Shown: in pieces, positions 18,396 through 27,102 of the stretch
Layout of the letters: every line of letters starts with the position of its first letter
Numbering within the stretch: position 1 is the first letter of the stretch
NCBI RefSeq assembly: GCF_011064825.1
Contig: NZ_CP048751.1
Span: forward strand, 3,038,001-3,102,000
Source: Brevundimonas mediterranea
GTDB taxonomy: Bacteria; Pseudomonadota; Alphaproteobacteria; Caulobacterales; Caulobacteraceae
Direction of reading: 5' to 3'
Length of the DNA: 64,000 bases
Notes under the pieces: model-generated
What the model saw: only the letters and a program-made list of their open reading frames with translations
What the model was told of the DNA's origin: nothing
The model's database searches: none
Translations under genes and position numbers: made by a program

Positions 18396-19004
18396 ATGAT
18401 CCAAGTCGAAACAAGCCGCGCGAAACGTCTGAAGTCCGCCAGCCATGGCGTCCACGAAGGGCTGGACAAGGCCATCATGGCCGCCAAGCCGTTCAGCAGC
18501 CGCGAGACCTATGCCGTGTTCCTGCGTATCCAGCAGATGTTCCACCGCGACATCGCCGCCCTGTACGCGGCGCCGGAATTGGCGGCCCTGTTCCCGGATC
18601 TGTCCGGACGCCGCCGCTACGAACAGGTGAAGGCCGATCTCGCCGATCTGGGCGCTGCGCCGGCCGATGAAACGCCGGTCCCGCGCTTCGTGGAGGGCGC
18701 ATCGGTGGATCTGCCGACGGCCCTGGGCTGGCTCTACGTCGCCGAAGGGTCGAACCTGGGCGCCGCCTTCCTGATCAAGGCGGCGGCGGCGCTGGGCCTG
18801 TCGGCCCAATTCGGCGCCCGCCATCTGGCCGCCTCGCCCGAAGGCCGCGCCAACCACTGGCGCAGATTCACCGCCGCCCTCGACGCCCCGGATCTGACAG
18901 ACGAGGAAGAGGCCCGCGTCATGGCCGGCGCCTCGGCCGCCTTCACCCGCGTGCGCGGCCTGGTCGATGTCGGCTTTCGCCATGGAGCCGCCGACCCGGC
19001 ATGA
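18396..19004 (+). CDS. Biliverdin-producing heme oxygenase
   Basis: A 202-residue cytosolic enzyme that opens the heme ring to biliverdin, carbon monoxide and iron. The proximal heme-ligand histidine lies in SASHGVHEGLDKAIM (about residue 18), and the distal-helix glycine region is WLYVAEGSNLGAAFLIKAAA. It is all-helical, of the usual length, and starts 7 bases after the receptor stop. Its stop overlaps the tonB-like start (ATGA), so receptor, oxygenase and TonB form one operon that imports heme and releases its iron. Confidence 0.92.
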   Translation: MIQVETSRAKRLKSASHGVHEGLDKAIMAAKPFSSRETYAVFLRIQQMFHRDIAALYAAPELAALFPDLSGRRRYEQVKADLADLGAAPADETPVPRFVEGASVDLPTALGWLYVAEGSNLGAAFLIKAAAALGLSAQFGARHLAASPEGRANHWRRFTAALDAPDLTDEEEARVMAGASAAFTRVRGLVDVGFRHGAADPA

Positions 19005-19738
19005 CAGCCGCGCCGCGCGCCACGATCCTGAACGACGTCGGGGGCCTTGCCCCCCGGCGTCCCAGGGCGCGCGCCCGTCGCGCCCTGGCCCTGGGCGCCG
19101 CCCTGGCCCTTCACGCCGCGCCCCTGCTGCTTCTGATCCATTTCGTCGTCCCGGCGCCCATGCCGCTGGAGGAGCCGCCCGTAATCGTCGTGGCTCTGGT
19201 CCGCAGCAACGCCGCACCGCCCCGACCGCCATCCGAACAGGTCGATGGTCCCAAGCAGATCCAGGCCGCGTCCAGCCGCCCCCTCCCGCGCCCGCCAGTC
19301 CCGCTCCGCGTTCACGCCGAGGCGCCCGAAGCCGTGGCCATCCCGGTCGCGCCTCCCGTCCCGCGCGCAGCCGAACGCCAGACGCCGGCGCCCGCCACCA
19401 CGGCCCCCGTCTCGCGCCCTGCGCCGCCTTCGCCCAGCGCCTCGACCGCCCCGCAAGACTGGAAAGCCCGCCTCCTGGCCCATCTGGACAGCAAGAAGCG
19501 CTATCCGCCCGGTGCCCAGCGCCTGCGTCAGGAGGGCGTGGTCCATGTGCGGTTCACGATGGACCGCGCCGGCCGCGTCCTGGCCTCAAGGATTGAACGC
19601 AGTTCCGGCCGCGCCCTGCTCGACCGCGAGGCCCTCGCCATGCTGGCGCGGGCCCAACCTCTGCCCGCGCCCCCGCCTGAAATCTCCGGCGCCACGATCG
19701 AGCTCACGACCCCGGTCGAGTTCTTCCTGTCGCGCTGA
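19001..19738 (+). CDS. Energy transducer TonB family protein
   Basis: A 245-residue protein with an N-terminal basic stretch, one membrane anchor at about residues 27-47 (RALALGAALALHAAPLLLLI), a long Pro/Ala-rich periplasmic spacer, and a C-terminal TonB domain (SKKRYPPGAQRLRQEGVVHV, FTMDRAGRVL, LDREALAML). It couples proton-motive force at the inner membrane to the outer-membrane receptor. Being last in the heme operon, it is probably dedicated to that receptor. Confidence 0.92.
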   Translation: MTAAPRATILNDVGGLAPRRPRARARRALALGAALALHAAPLLLLIHFVVPAPMPLEEPPVIVVALVRSNAAPPRPPSEQVDGPKQIQAASSRPLPRPPVPLRVHAEAPEAVAIPVAPPVPRAAERQTPAPATTAPVSRPAPPSPSASTAPQDWKARLLAHLDSKKRYPPGAQRLRQEGVVHVRFTMDRAGRVLASRIERSSGRALLDREALAMLARAQPLPAPPPEISGATIELTTPVEFFLSR

Positions 19739-19798
19739 GCGGCAGCCCCAAGACGTGTCCCGCGCCTGGACATCTTTCGACAACGCGCCAGTTCATCT

Positions 19799-21103
19799 TC
19801 AACCCCTGGAGTCCCGCGACGCTTTCGGAGTTGGCAAGTCGGGAAGGGTGCGAACGACATTGGCGATCGCGCCTGCCAGGAAGTCCATCTCCTGCATGGT
19901 GTTGAACAGGTTGGGGGTCACCCGGACGCAGCCGCCTCGATCGACGCCTCCTCGAGCCACGGTGAAGATGCGGTGGCGATCCAGCAGCTGGCGCGCGATG
20001 GCCTCATTGGCGCGCATCGAGGTCTGTCCTGTGATTCTGAAGGCTGTGATCGCGCCATACAGGCCGGGCTCGTCAGGGGTGAGAATTTCGATTCCTGGAA
20101 TAGCCCGTGCGGGTTCGACCCAGCGATCGCGCAGGGCGCGCAGGCGCGCGCTCTTGCGGTCCAGGCCGATGCGGGTCTCGAACGCGAGGGCCGATGGCAC
20201 GGTCAGGAAGGCGGCGGCGTTCAGCGTGCCGGTATGGATCCGTTCGCTGATGACGTCCGGAGCGTCGGACGCTGTCGCCAGGTCATGGTCGATGCGATCA
20301 AGGGCGCTCTTGCGAATGTGCAGGACGCCGACGCCCAGGGGCGCGGCCAGCCATTTGTGCCCGTTCAGGCCGACGAAGTCGCAATCCAGGTCCGGCAGGG
20401 CGAAGTCGAGTTGACGCCAGCTGTGGGCGGCGTCGACGATCACATCGATGCCGCGTTCACGCGCCAGGGCCGCTATTTCCCGGACAGGCAGGACGAGACC
20501 GGTTCTGTGACTGACATGGGTCAACAGCACCAGGCGCACGTGCGGATGTCTGTCGAAGGCCTCGGCATAGGCGTCGATCAGCCGCATTCTTGTGGCCGGT
20601 TCGGGCAGGGCGATCCTCACGACCTCGGCCCGCTCGCGCAGGGCCAGTCGATCCATGCAGTGCTGCATGCTGTCGTAGTCCAGATCCGCATAGAGGACCG
20701 CGTCGCCGGGGGTGAGACGGTTGTAGCCGCCGATCAGCGCCTTCAGCGCCTCTGTCGCATTCCGCGTGAAGGCGATCTCGTCGTCGGGGACCCCCAGGGT
20801 CTCGGCGAGGCGGCTTCTGACGTCCATCAGATCCCGCCCCATGCCGCGGCGGGCGTAGTAGCTCGTCTCGCGGTTCACACGGGACAGGACCTCGACATAG
20901 TGCGCGTGGACCGGCCTGGGCATCATGCCCCAGTTGCCGTTCTCGAGCTGGATGACGTCCCGGGTGACGTCGTACTCGGCGGCGATGTCGCGCCAGAAGG
21001 CGTCGTCGTCGGAGGCTGCGCGGGCCGGCGTGGGCGTCAGTGCGGCTCCGGCGGGGAGGACGACGCCGCCAGCCAGCAGCGCACGACGGTTGAGCTCAAG
21101 CAT
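19799..21103 (-). CDS. Tat-exported class V aminotransferase-fold PLP enzyme (PvdN/isopenicillin-N-epimerase-like)
   Basis: A 434-residue protein. The N-terminus MLELNRRALLAGGVVLPAG is a twin-arginine signal, cleaved near TPARAAS. The remainder is a class V PLP enzyme: EIAFTRNATEALKALIGGYN, the cofactor Asp in VDAAHSWRQLDF, and the Schiff-base Lys in GLNGHKWLAAPLG. Export to the periplasm recalls PvdN, which matures pyoverdine in pseudomonads, but the substrate here is unknown. The ATG at 21103 is chosen because the Tat motif follows directly. It is about 100 bases downstream of a TonB receptor on the same strand and probably shares its operon. Confidence 0.85.
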   Translation of the reverse strand: MLELNRRALLAGGVVLPAGAALTPTPARAASDDDAFWRDIAAEYDVTRDVIQLENGNWGMMPRPVHAHYVEVLSRVNRETSYYARRGMGRDLMDVRSRLAETLGVPDDEIAFTRNATEALKALIGGYNRLTPGDAVLYADLDYDSMQHCMDRLALRERAEVVRIALPEPATRMRLIDAYAEAFDRHPHVRLVLLTHVSHRTGLVLPVREIAALARERGIDVIVDAAHSWRQLDFALPDLDCDFVGLNGHKWLAAPLGVGVLHIRKSALDRIDHDLATASDAPDVISERIHTGTLNAAAFLTVPSALAFETRIGLDRKSARLRALRDRWVEPARAIPGIEILTPDEPGLYGAITAFRITGQTSMRANEAIARQLLDRHRIFTVARGGVDRGGCVRVTPNLFNTMQEMDFLAGAIANVVRTLPDLPTPKASRDSRG

Positions 21104-21207
21104 GGAAATCTCGGCGATGGCCCGGACGCTGCTGCAACGTCGGGAAGAGCGGGAAGGGCGTGGCGGTCCAGCCGCCACGCCCCATGGGATCCTGATCGGG
21201 ATCTGCG

Positions 21208-23874
21208 TCAGAAATTATAGCCCAGACGCATCCAGTATTGCCCGCCGTCGGTGTCGAACGGGGCGTTACGCGAGTAGAGCAGGCCGCGATTGGCGTCGAG
21301 CGTCGCCCGGTCGGGATAGGAATCGAAGATATTCTCCCCCCCGACTTTGACATTCACGCCGTTGGCGAAATCGTACGAGACACTGAGATTGGCCAGCACC
21401 ATCGGATCGAATTCCTGCCACAGGCGGTCGGCGTCGTCCGGGTCGGTGCCCATGTCGATCCAGGTCCCGTAGTAGCGGATGCGCGACGAGACCGAGAGCG
21501 AACCCAGGTCATAGCCGAATCCAGCAGAGACGCCCGCGCCAGGCCGCGAACGGCGGGCGAACAACTCCTTGTTGAGCGGGTTCAGCGGCGCGAGACGGTC
21601 ATCGAGGATCTCGGTCTCATTCTGATTGTAGGACAGGCTGGTGTTGAACCGACCCGGACCGATGTCGCGGCGGTAGGCGGCGACGATGTCCACGCCCTGG
21701 GTGCGCGCTTCATAGGCGTTCATGAAGTAGCTGAGGGACGTGAAGTTCTGGGGGTTCGGCGTGCCCGCCGGAACCGACATCGAACGGGTCGTGAGGCGGT
21801 CCTTGGAGTCGACACGATAGACGTCGATGCTGAGCGTCAGCCCGTGGTTGTTGTAGACGACGCCCAGGGCGCTGTTCTTCGAAGTCTCGGGCTTCAGCGG
21901 CTGGGCGCCGAGCGAGATCGCCAGCGGATCGTTGACGTTCAGGCGGCCGCTGTTGTTCACCGAACCGTTGGTCAGGTTCAGGCTCTGGGTAAAGGCCGAC
22001 GAATACAGGTCGAACGGCTTCGGGGCGCGGAACCCGGTGGAGTAGGTGCCGCGGACCGCCAGACCGACCGGCAGTTCATAGCGGGCGGCCAGACGGTAGT
22101 CGAAATTGCCGCCGAACGAATCGTGGTCCTCGTAGCGGCCGGCGGCCCCGAGCGTCAGCGCTTCGACAGGCCGCCATTCCAGGTCCACATAGGCGGCGTA
22201 GCTGCGGGCGTCCCATTCCCCGGCGCGCGCCGGGCTGTAGCCCGGCATGCCGTTGGATCCCACGGCCAGACCGTAGGCGGCCCCCGGTCCGATCTCCCAC
22301 GAGGCCTTGTCGCCGACCTGTACGCCATAGGTCACGACGCGGGCCTCGGCGCCGAAGGCGATGTTCAGCGGCTCGCTGCCGCCAACCGGAAGCCGATAGA
22401 CGAAGTCGGCGTTGGCGACGAAGTCGTCCTGATACTCGCGGCCGAGGAAGAAACTGGTCGGGCTCTTCGGACCGAGCGAGGCGTTGACCGTGTCGTCCAG
22501 GCTGAAGGCGACGCGGCTGGTGCCCCAGGTCAGGGCGAGGTCATAGGTCAGGCGATCCGACAGGTCGCCCCGGACGCCGCCTGACAGATGGTAGTCCTCG
22601 ATCTTCGACCCGAACTGGGGCGTGAAGCCGCCCGGGAAGATCGACAGGAAGGAGAAGCCCGGGAAGGCGGCCGTCGCCTTGTAGACGTTGCTGGTGGCGT
22701 CCGGATTGCGCCAGTTGAAATCCGTCATCCCCTCGCTGTCGTTGAACAGGCCGAACGCGTAGAGTTCGTGGTTGCCGGACAGGCGATAGTTGGCGTTGAG
22801 CGAGCCCTTGAGCCGTTCCTCTTCCGGCTGGCCCCACTTCTGCACCGGATCGCGCAATTCAACGCCGGGGTGGGCGAGTTCAAAGGCGAGGGCGTCCGGC
22901 CGCTGGACCTGCCGGCCCGTGCGGCCCTGCCGGTTGTACTCGAGAGCGCCGCTGATCGAGCCATTTTCGCCGAGCGCGAGACCGCCGCCGAGACCGAAGC
23001 GATACTCTTCGCCGTCCCCCTGATAGTAGCGCGAGAACTGGCTGAAGGCGCGCAGCCCCGGGCGGTCGTCGAGGATGATGTTGATCACGCCGGCGATGGC
23101 GTCCGAGCCGTACTGGGCGGACGCGCCGTCACGGAGGATTTCCGTGCGACGGATCGAGGCGGAGGGGATGGTGGACAGGTCGGGGGCCTGACCCTGCGCG
23201 GAGTTGTGGTAACGCCGGCCGTTCACCAGCGCGAGGACGTATTTGCCCGGCATGCCGCGCATGGTCGTCGGGCGCACGAAGGCCGGCGGGTCGGCGTGCA
23301 GGCGCTGCACGTTGAAGGACGGGGCGAGCAGGGTCAGCGTGTCCTGAAGATCGCCGGACACGCTCTCGCGGATCTCTTCCTGGGACAGGACGTCGACGGG
23401 CGACAGGGTCTCGGCGGCCGTGCGCGAGGCTTGTCGGGTGCCGGTCACGATCACTTCGTCCAGCGCCTCCACGCCGCCCGGGGTTCCCAGCGGGGGCGGC
23501 GCAGACCGGGTCGCGGCGTTCGCAGCCGGTCTGGCGGGTGCCGCGCGGACCGGCGCCGAGGGAGCGGCTTCGATCAGCACAGCGTCGCCGACGATGCGGG
23601 CGGTCAGTCCACTGCCGCCGACCAGTCGGGCGAGGGCGTCAGCCTGGCTGAAACGACCTTCGACGGCCTGGCTGCGGCGACCCTGGAGCAGGGCGGGGCG
23701 CGCCGCGACCTGAAGGCCGGTGGCGCGCGAATAGGCCGTCAGCGCCCGGCCCAGATCCTGGGCGGGAATAGAGAAGGCCTGGTGCGCGGCCTGGGCCGTG
23801 GCCACGGCCGGCGTCACGGCCAGAGCGGCCGCGAGTGCGAAAACGGAGGCGCTGAGCGCCCGTGTGGAAGTCAT
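21208..23874 (-). CDS. TonB-dependent receptor with N-terminal STN domain (siderophore/peptide type)
   Basis: An outer-membrane receptor of about 888 residues. It shows a signal peptide (to ATAQAAHQ), an STN domain (FSIPAQDLGRALTAYSRATG ... GSGLTARIVGDAVLI), a Pro/Ala linker, a TonB box-like segment (DEVIVTG), a plug (RRTEILRDGASAQYGSDAIA, GVINIIL) and a barrel ending MRLGYNF. The plug matches receptors of the YGSDAIAGVINI type common in Caulobacterales. The ATG at 23874 begins MTSTRALSASVFALAAALAV, a proper signal peptide. It lies downstream of a sigma/FecR pair on the same strand, with a 17-base palindrome just upstream. The ligand is unknown. Confidence 0.9.
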   Translation of the reverse strand: MTSTRALSASVFALAAALAVTPAVATAQAAHQAFSIPAQDLGRALTAYSRATGLQVAARPALLQGRRSQAVEGRFSQADALARLVGGSGLTARIVGDAVLIEAAPSAPVRAAPARPAANAATRSAPPPLGTPGGVEALDEVIVTGTRQASRTAAETLSPVDVLSQEEIRESVSGDLQDTLTLLAPSFNVQRLHADPPAFVRPTTMRGMPGKYVLALVNGRRYHNSAQGQAPDLSTIPSASIRRTEILRDGASAQYGSDAIAGVINIILDDRPGLRAFSQFSRYYQGDGEEYRFGLGGGLALGENGSISGALEYNRQGRTGRQVQRPDALAFELAHPGVELRDPVQKWGQPEEERLKGSLNANYRLSGNHELYAFGLFNDSEGMTDFNWRNPDATSNVYKATAAFPGFSFLSIFPGGFTPQFGSKIEDYHLSGGVRGDLSDRLTYDLALTWGTSRVAFSLDDTVNASLGPKSPTSFFLGREYQDDFVANADFVYRLPVGGSEPLNIAFGAEARVVTYGVQVGDKASWEIGPGAAYGLAVGSNGMPGYSPARAGEWDARSYAAYVDLEWRPVEALTLGAAGRYEDHDSFGGNFDYRLAARYELPVGLAVRGTYSTGFRAPKPFDLYSSAFTQSLNLTNGSVNNSGRLNVNDPLAISLGAQPLKPETSKNSALGVVYNNHGLTLSIDVYRVDSKDRLTTRSMSVPAGTPNPQNFTSLSYFMNAYEARTQGVDIVAAYRRDIGPGRFNTSLSYNQNETEILDDRLAPLNPLNKELFARRSRPGAGVSAGFGYDLGSLSVSSRIRYYGTWIDMGTDPDDADRLWQEFDPMVLANLSVSYDFANGVNVKVGGENIFDSYPDRATLDANRGLLYSRNAPFDTDGGQYWMRLGYNF

Positions 23875-23908
23875 GTCGGTATCCCCCGGTGAATCGTCGA
23901 CTGTGATC

Positions 23909-23925
23909 GACATCGGTTCGATGTC
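23909..23925. promoter_or_regulatory. 17-base perfect palindrome upstream of the second TonB receptor
   Basis: GACATCGGTTCGATGTC is a perfect 7-3-7 inverted repeat placed 35-51 bases before the receptor ATG at 23874, in the 89-base gap after the fecR-like gene. It could be a repressor or activator site, or a small hairpin in the leader. The binding protein is not known. Confidence 0.45.
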
Positions 23926-23963
23926 CGGCCAGGGCCGAACCCGACATTTCTTTTTGTGAAACC

Positions 23964-24914
23964 TTAGCGACGGTCCGGCTGGCGAGATCCGCTGCGGACG
24001 ACGATCGTCTCTCCCGTCGTGTCAATGCGCACGTCATAGGCTCTCTCGATCAGCGCCAGCGTGGCAGGCGGGTCCGTCAGGCGGAAGCGTCCGCTGACCG
24101 GGATACGGCTGGCCTGGCCATCAATGACGACGGGCGTTCTCGAGAAGCGGTCGATTTCGGCCACGAGGCGTCCCAGGGTCGTTTCCTCCGCGTCGAACCA
24201 GCCGTCGGTCCAGTCGGGCCGGGTCGAGAGACTGTGTGTCGTCGGGCGGATACGGCCGTGTTCCAACATCGCGCGGTCTCCAGGCTCCAGGTCGAGGATC
24301 TGGCCTCCGCGCGTACGCAGTCGGACCGCGCCTCGATAGAGAGTGACTTCCGCCCGACCGCAGGCCATCCGATCCACATTGAAAGCGGTCCCCATGACCC
24401 GTACCTCGCCTTCGCCCGCGTCGATGACGAACGGCCGACCGTCGTGCCGCACTTCGAACCAGGCCTCGCCGCGCTCGAGCGTCGCGGCGCGCCAGAGAGG
24501 GCTCTGCCGGATCGACAGGCGGGCGTCGCCATTCAGCCGGATCGAGGTGCCGTCCGCCAGCGCCACCGTCCGGGTCTCGCCGCGCCGGGTCTCCAGGGTT
24601 CGGTGGTCCATCCAGGGCGCGACAAGCACGGCGGCGATGCAGACGGCCGCCATCGCCAGGGCGGAGGGCGCCGCCAGACGCCACGGAACCCGAAGGGGGC
24701 GCCGGAGATCGGCCCGCTGCTCCACCTCAGCCGCCGCCTGGCTCAAGGCGTCGGAGCGCCACAAGCCGATCATCTCGGCGAAGGCCGCGCGGTGAGCGGG
24801 ACTCGCGTTCATCCAGCTCTCGAACGCTGCGGCGTCATCGAGATCCGCATCCGGGTGCGAGGCTCGGTCCGCCCAGGCGGCGGCCTCCGCCATGATGCGT
24901 TTGTCATTCGTCAT
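23964..24914 (-). CDS. FecR family anti-sigma/signal transducer
   Basis: A 316-residue inner-membrane protein with a cytosolic DUF4880-like region (EAAAWADRASHPDADLDDAA, SPAHRAAFAEMIGLWRSD), a membrane helix at about residues 83-101, and a periplasmic FecR domain (RRGETRTVALADGTSIRLNG, ATLERGEAWFEVRHDGRPFV, VRVMGTAFNVDR). A C-terminal STN-like part follows (WFDAEETTLGRLVAEIDRFS). It is the cognate partner of the sigma factor directly upstream (overlapping TGATG) and of the TonB receptor downstream. Confidence 0.92.
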   Translation of the reverse strand: MTNDKRIMAEAAAWADRASHPDADLDDAAAFESWMNASPAHRAAFAEMIGLWRSDALSQAAAEVEQRADLRRPLRVPWRLAAPSALAMAAVCIAAVLVAPWMDHRTLETRRGETRTVALADGTSIRLNGDARLSIRQSPLWRAATLERGEAWFEVRHDGRPFVIDAGEGEVRVMGTAFNVDRMACGRAEVTLYRGAVRLRTRGGQILDLEPGDRAMLEHGRIRPTTHSLSTRPDWTDGWFDAEETTLGRLVAEIDRFSRTPVVIDGQASRIPVSGRFRLTDPPATLALIERAYDVRIDTTGETIVVRSGSRQPDRR

Positions 24915-25522
24915 CAGAGCGCCGTCCTCCGCCCGCGCCGCTTCTGACCGCAGGCCTCATTCAGGTCCAGCAGACCTCGGGTCACATGTTTCTCCACCGC
25001 CTTGACGCTCAGGCCAAGGTCCTCGGCGATGGCGGCGCAACCCTGGCGGTGGATGCGTCGCCGGATTATGATCTCTCGACGCAGGCGCGGCATGCGCTTG
25101 AGCGCGCGTTTCAGGACCTCCACGGCCTCGCGGCCCTCCACAACCCTTTCGGGCGAAGGTTGGCCGCTGGCGAGCGTTTCGCTCAACCCTTCGACCCTCC
25201 AACGTCGCTCACGCCGATACTCCTCGTTCACGAGATTCTCCGCGATGCGCGTGGCGAGGCCGTACAGGTTGTCGATCCGGCCGCCGCGTTGGTACTCGAT
25301 AAGCCGCAGCAAGGTTTCCTGCGCCACATCGTCCGCCATATCCGCGCGCCCCAGCCGTCGATGGGCCAGTCGACGGACGAAGTCGCGGACCGGCGACCAC
25401 GTAACCGTCGCCAGCTTCTGATCCCCGTCGTACGCCACGTCCGCGCCCCCGCCGAAAGGCGTGCCTGCTGTCTGTTCGGCGCGGTGTAGCGGGGTCCTGT
25501 GAAGCTTGAGTGTCCCGGACAT
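24914..25522 (-). CDS. ECF sigma factor, FecI-like
   Basis: A 202-residue sigma factor. Region 2 includes VRRLAHRRLGRADMADDVAQ and ETLLRLIEYQ, and region 4 is LKRMPRLRREIIIRRRIHRQ followed by GCAAIAEDLGLSVKAVEKHV. Start choice is uncertain: the ATG at 25522 is used, and another in-frame ATG at 25552 would add ten residues. It heads the leftward operon with fecR, TonB receptor and the Tat-exported PLP enzyme, and presumably responds to that receptor's ligand. Confidence 0.9.
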   Translation of the reverse strand: MSGTLKLHRTPLHRAEQTAGTPFGGGADVAYDGDQKLATVTWSPVRDFVRRLAHRRLGRADMADDVAQETLLRLIEYQRGGRIDNLYGLATRIAENLVNEEYRRERRWRVEGLSETLASGQPSPERVVEGREAVEVLKRALKRMPRLRREIIIRRRIHRQGCAAIAEDLGLSVKAVEKHVTRGLLDLNEACGQKRRGRRTAL

Positions 25523-25806
25523 GTCCTGTTGGCGACACACCGCAGCGCCCACGAGATCTCCTGCTGGTTCAGCTGGCGTCGAACAACGCCAGGCGCGCCG
25601 CTGGCCTGTTCCGTTGCGTGAACCGGTCGATCGGCGTCAGCAGGGGAAGCGCCGGCACATACCGCTCCAGCGATAACCGAGCCGACTGGTCGATTGGTCG
25701 GTCGTCCATCATCGCGGCCCGCCGGCTCCCCGCCGCGGCTCTAGGTTCAGGACTTGGGACCAACGGCTGCTAGGGGCAGAACCCGGCGAAGCTTGTGAGC
25801 GGCGGG

Positions 25807-26322
25807 TCAGGCCTTTCCGTATTTCCCCAAAGGCGTATGGATCAGTTTGCCGGACGCCGGCCAGTATTCCACCTTGCATCCGGAACGCCCGCCGCAGATC
25901 GAATCGACGATCTCTATGCCCCGGTCAGCGAGGAAACCCTCGGCGAAGGCCACATTGTGCGCCCCCACATTGTAGAACGAATCGCCGGGACTGGCGCCGC
26001 CGAACACCATGGCTTCGAGACAGTGGGGATTGGCTCCGGCTTCCAGCAGGCCATCGACCAGACGCTGCATGAGGTAGGAGCCGTAGCGCGACGGGTCGTC
26101 CTGTTCCGAAAGCGGCGTCGGAGATTCGGGGAGAACGAAATGGTTCATGCCGCCCACGCCTCGCTTGGGATCGCGAATACAGGCTGCGACACACGAGCCG
26201 AGGACCGTCGTGATCACCGCGTCCGGGTCGTCGCTGATGCTGTATTGGCCCTGCGATATGGAGGTAAGGTGGACGGGCCGCTCGCCCTGGTCCCAGGTGC
26301 GACTGCAAATATTGTATCTCAT
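25807..26322 (-). CDS. cheD: CheD-type chemoreceptor glutamine deamidase
   Basis: A 171-residue protein of the CheD family, which deamidates glutamines on chemoreceptors and can interact with CheC or CheB. The catalytic residues are visible: Cys at about 44 in TTVLGSCVAACIRDP, His at about 61 in GVGGMNHFVLPE, and the conserved Thr just ahead of the Cys. Later blocks (AMVFGGASPGDS, NVGAHNVAF) also fit. No other chemotaxis gene is present in the window, so it is an orphan here. The first ATG is used; the family core begins at about residue 18. Confidence 0.9.
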   Translation of the reverse strand: MRYNICSRTWDQGERPVHLTSISQGQYSISDDPDAVITTVLGSCVAACIRDPKRGVGGMNHFVLPESPTPLSEQDDPSRYGSYLMQRLVDGLLEAGANPHCLEAMVFGGASPGDSFYNVGAHNVAFAEGFLADRGIEIVDSICGGRSGCKVEYWPASGKLIHTPLGKYGKA

Positions 26323-26501
26323 GACGATCTGAGCCGGGATCTGGACCCAGTCCGGGGTCGTGTCTGAAGTCGCAAGATTTCGACTGTAGCGAACATTGGT
26401 ATACGGACAATGTACGCAACGGCAAAAATGAAGGGCGCCGGGACTTTCGCTGGGACCTCACGCTCCCTAGCTAAGCAGTGCTTCAGCTGAGGAGAATGAC
26501 C

Positions 26502-27017
26502 ATGGCCACCGCCCACGAGAAACGTCTGGCGCCGTTGAAAACCCCCACCAGCCTGTCGGAGGCCGCGACGCGGGATATTTCCGCCGCTCTGACGACCCTG
26601 CTGGCGGATGTCTTTGCTCTCTATATCAAGACCAAGAATTTCCACTGGCACGTGTCCGGCCCGCATTTCCGCGACTATCACCTGATGCTGGACGAACAAT
26701 CGGCCGAGATCCTGGCCATGACCGATCTGATCGCCGAACGGGCGCGCAAGATCGGCGGGACCACTCTGCGCTCTGTCGGTCAGATCGCCCGCGAATCGCG
26801 CGTTCTCGACAATGACGCCGAGTTCGTGGATGCGCTCGACATGCTGGCCGAACTGCGGGACGACAACAACGACCTGGTCGGGCGTATGCGCGAGGTCCAC
26901 GATCTTTGCGACGAGCACAACGACGTGGCGACCGCCAGCCTGCTGGAGAACTGGATCGACGAGAGCGAGAAGCGCGTCTGGTTCCTGTTCGAATCGAGCC
27001 GCCGCGGCAACGTCTGA
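26502..27017 (+). CDS. dps: Dps family DNA-binding ferritin-like protein
   Basis: A 171-residue ferritin-like subunit that stores iron as ferric oxide using peroxide and protects DNA in starved or stressed cells, acting as a dodecamer. The ferroxidase ligands lie in KTKNFHWHVSGPHFRDYHLM and LDEQSAEI. The N-terminal tail is lysine-containing. AGGAG is 7-8 bases before the ATG at 26502, which decides the start over the ATG six bases earlier. It is monocistronic, and probably stress regulated in line with the family, though no operator is evident. Confidence 0.94.
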   Translation: MATAHEKRLAPLKTPTSLSEAATRDISAALTTLLADVFALYIKTKNFHWHVSGPHFRDYHLMLDEQSAEILAMTDLIAERARKIGGTTLRSVGQIARESRVLDNDAEFVDALDMLAELRDDNNDLVGRMREVHDLCDEHNDVATASLLENWIDESEKRVWFLFESSRRGNV

Positions 27018-27102
27018 TCCGACGCACGGACCGTCCGGAACCCTCCGGCTTGCAAAGTCTTAACGATCGGTAATATCTGGTCGGAAAGACGCGGAGGGGA
27101 TG

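Noticed and set aside
15719..18487. 922-residue frame antisense to the heme-type receptor
   Set aside because: Val/Gly/Arg-rich mirror of the receptor coding sequence with no recognisable domain.
25569..25763. 64-residue frame upstream of the second FecI-like sigma gene
   Set aside because: No ribosome binding site, no domain, and composition like random high-GC sequence; kept as non-coding.
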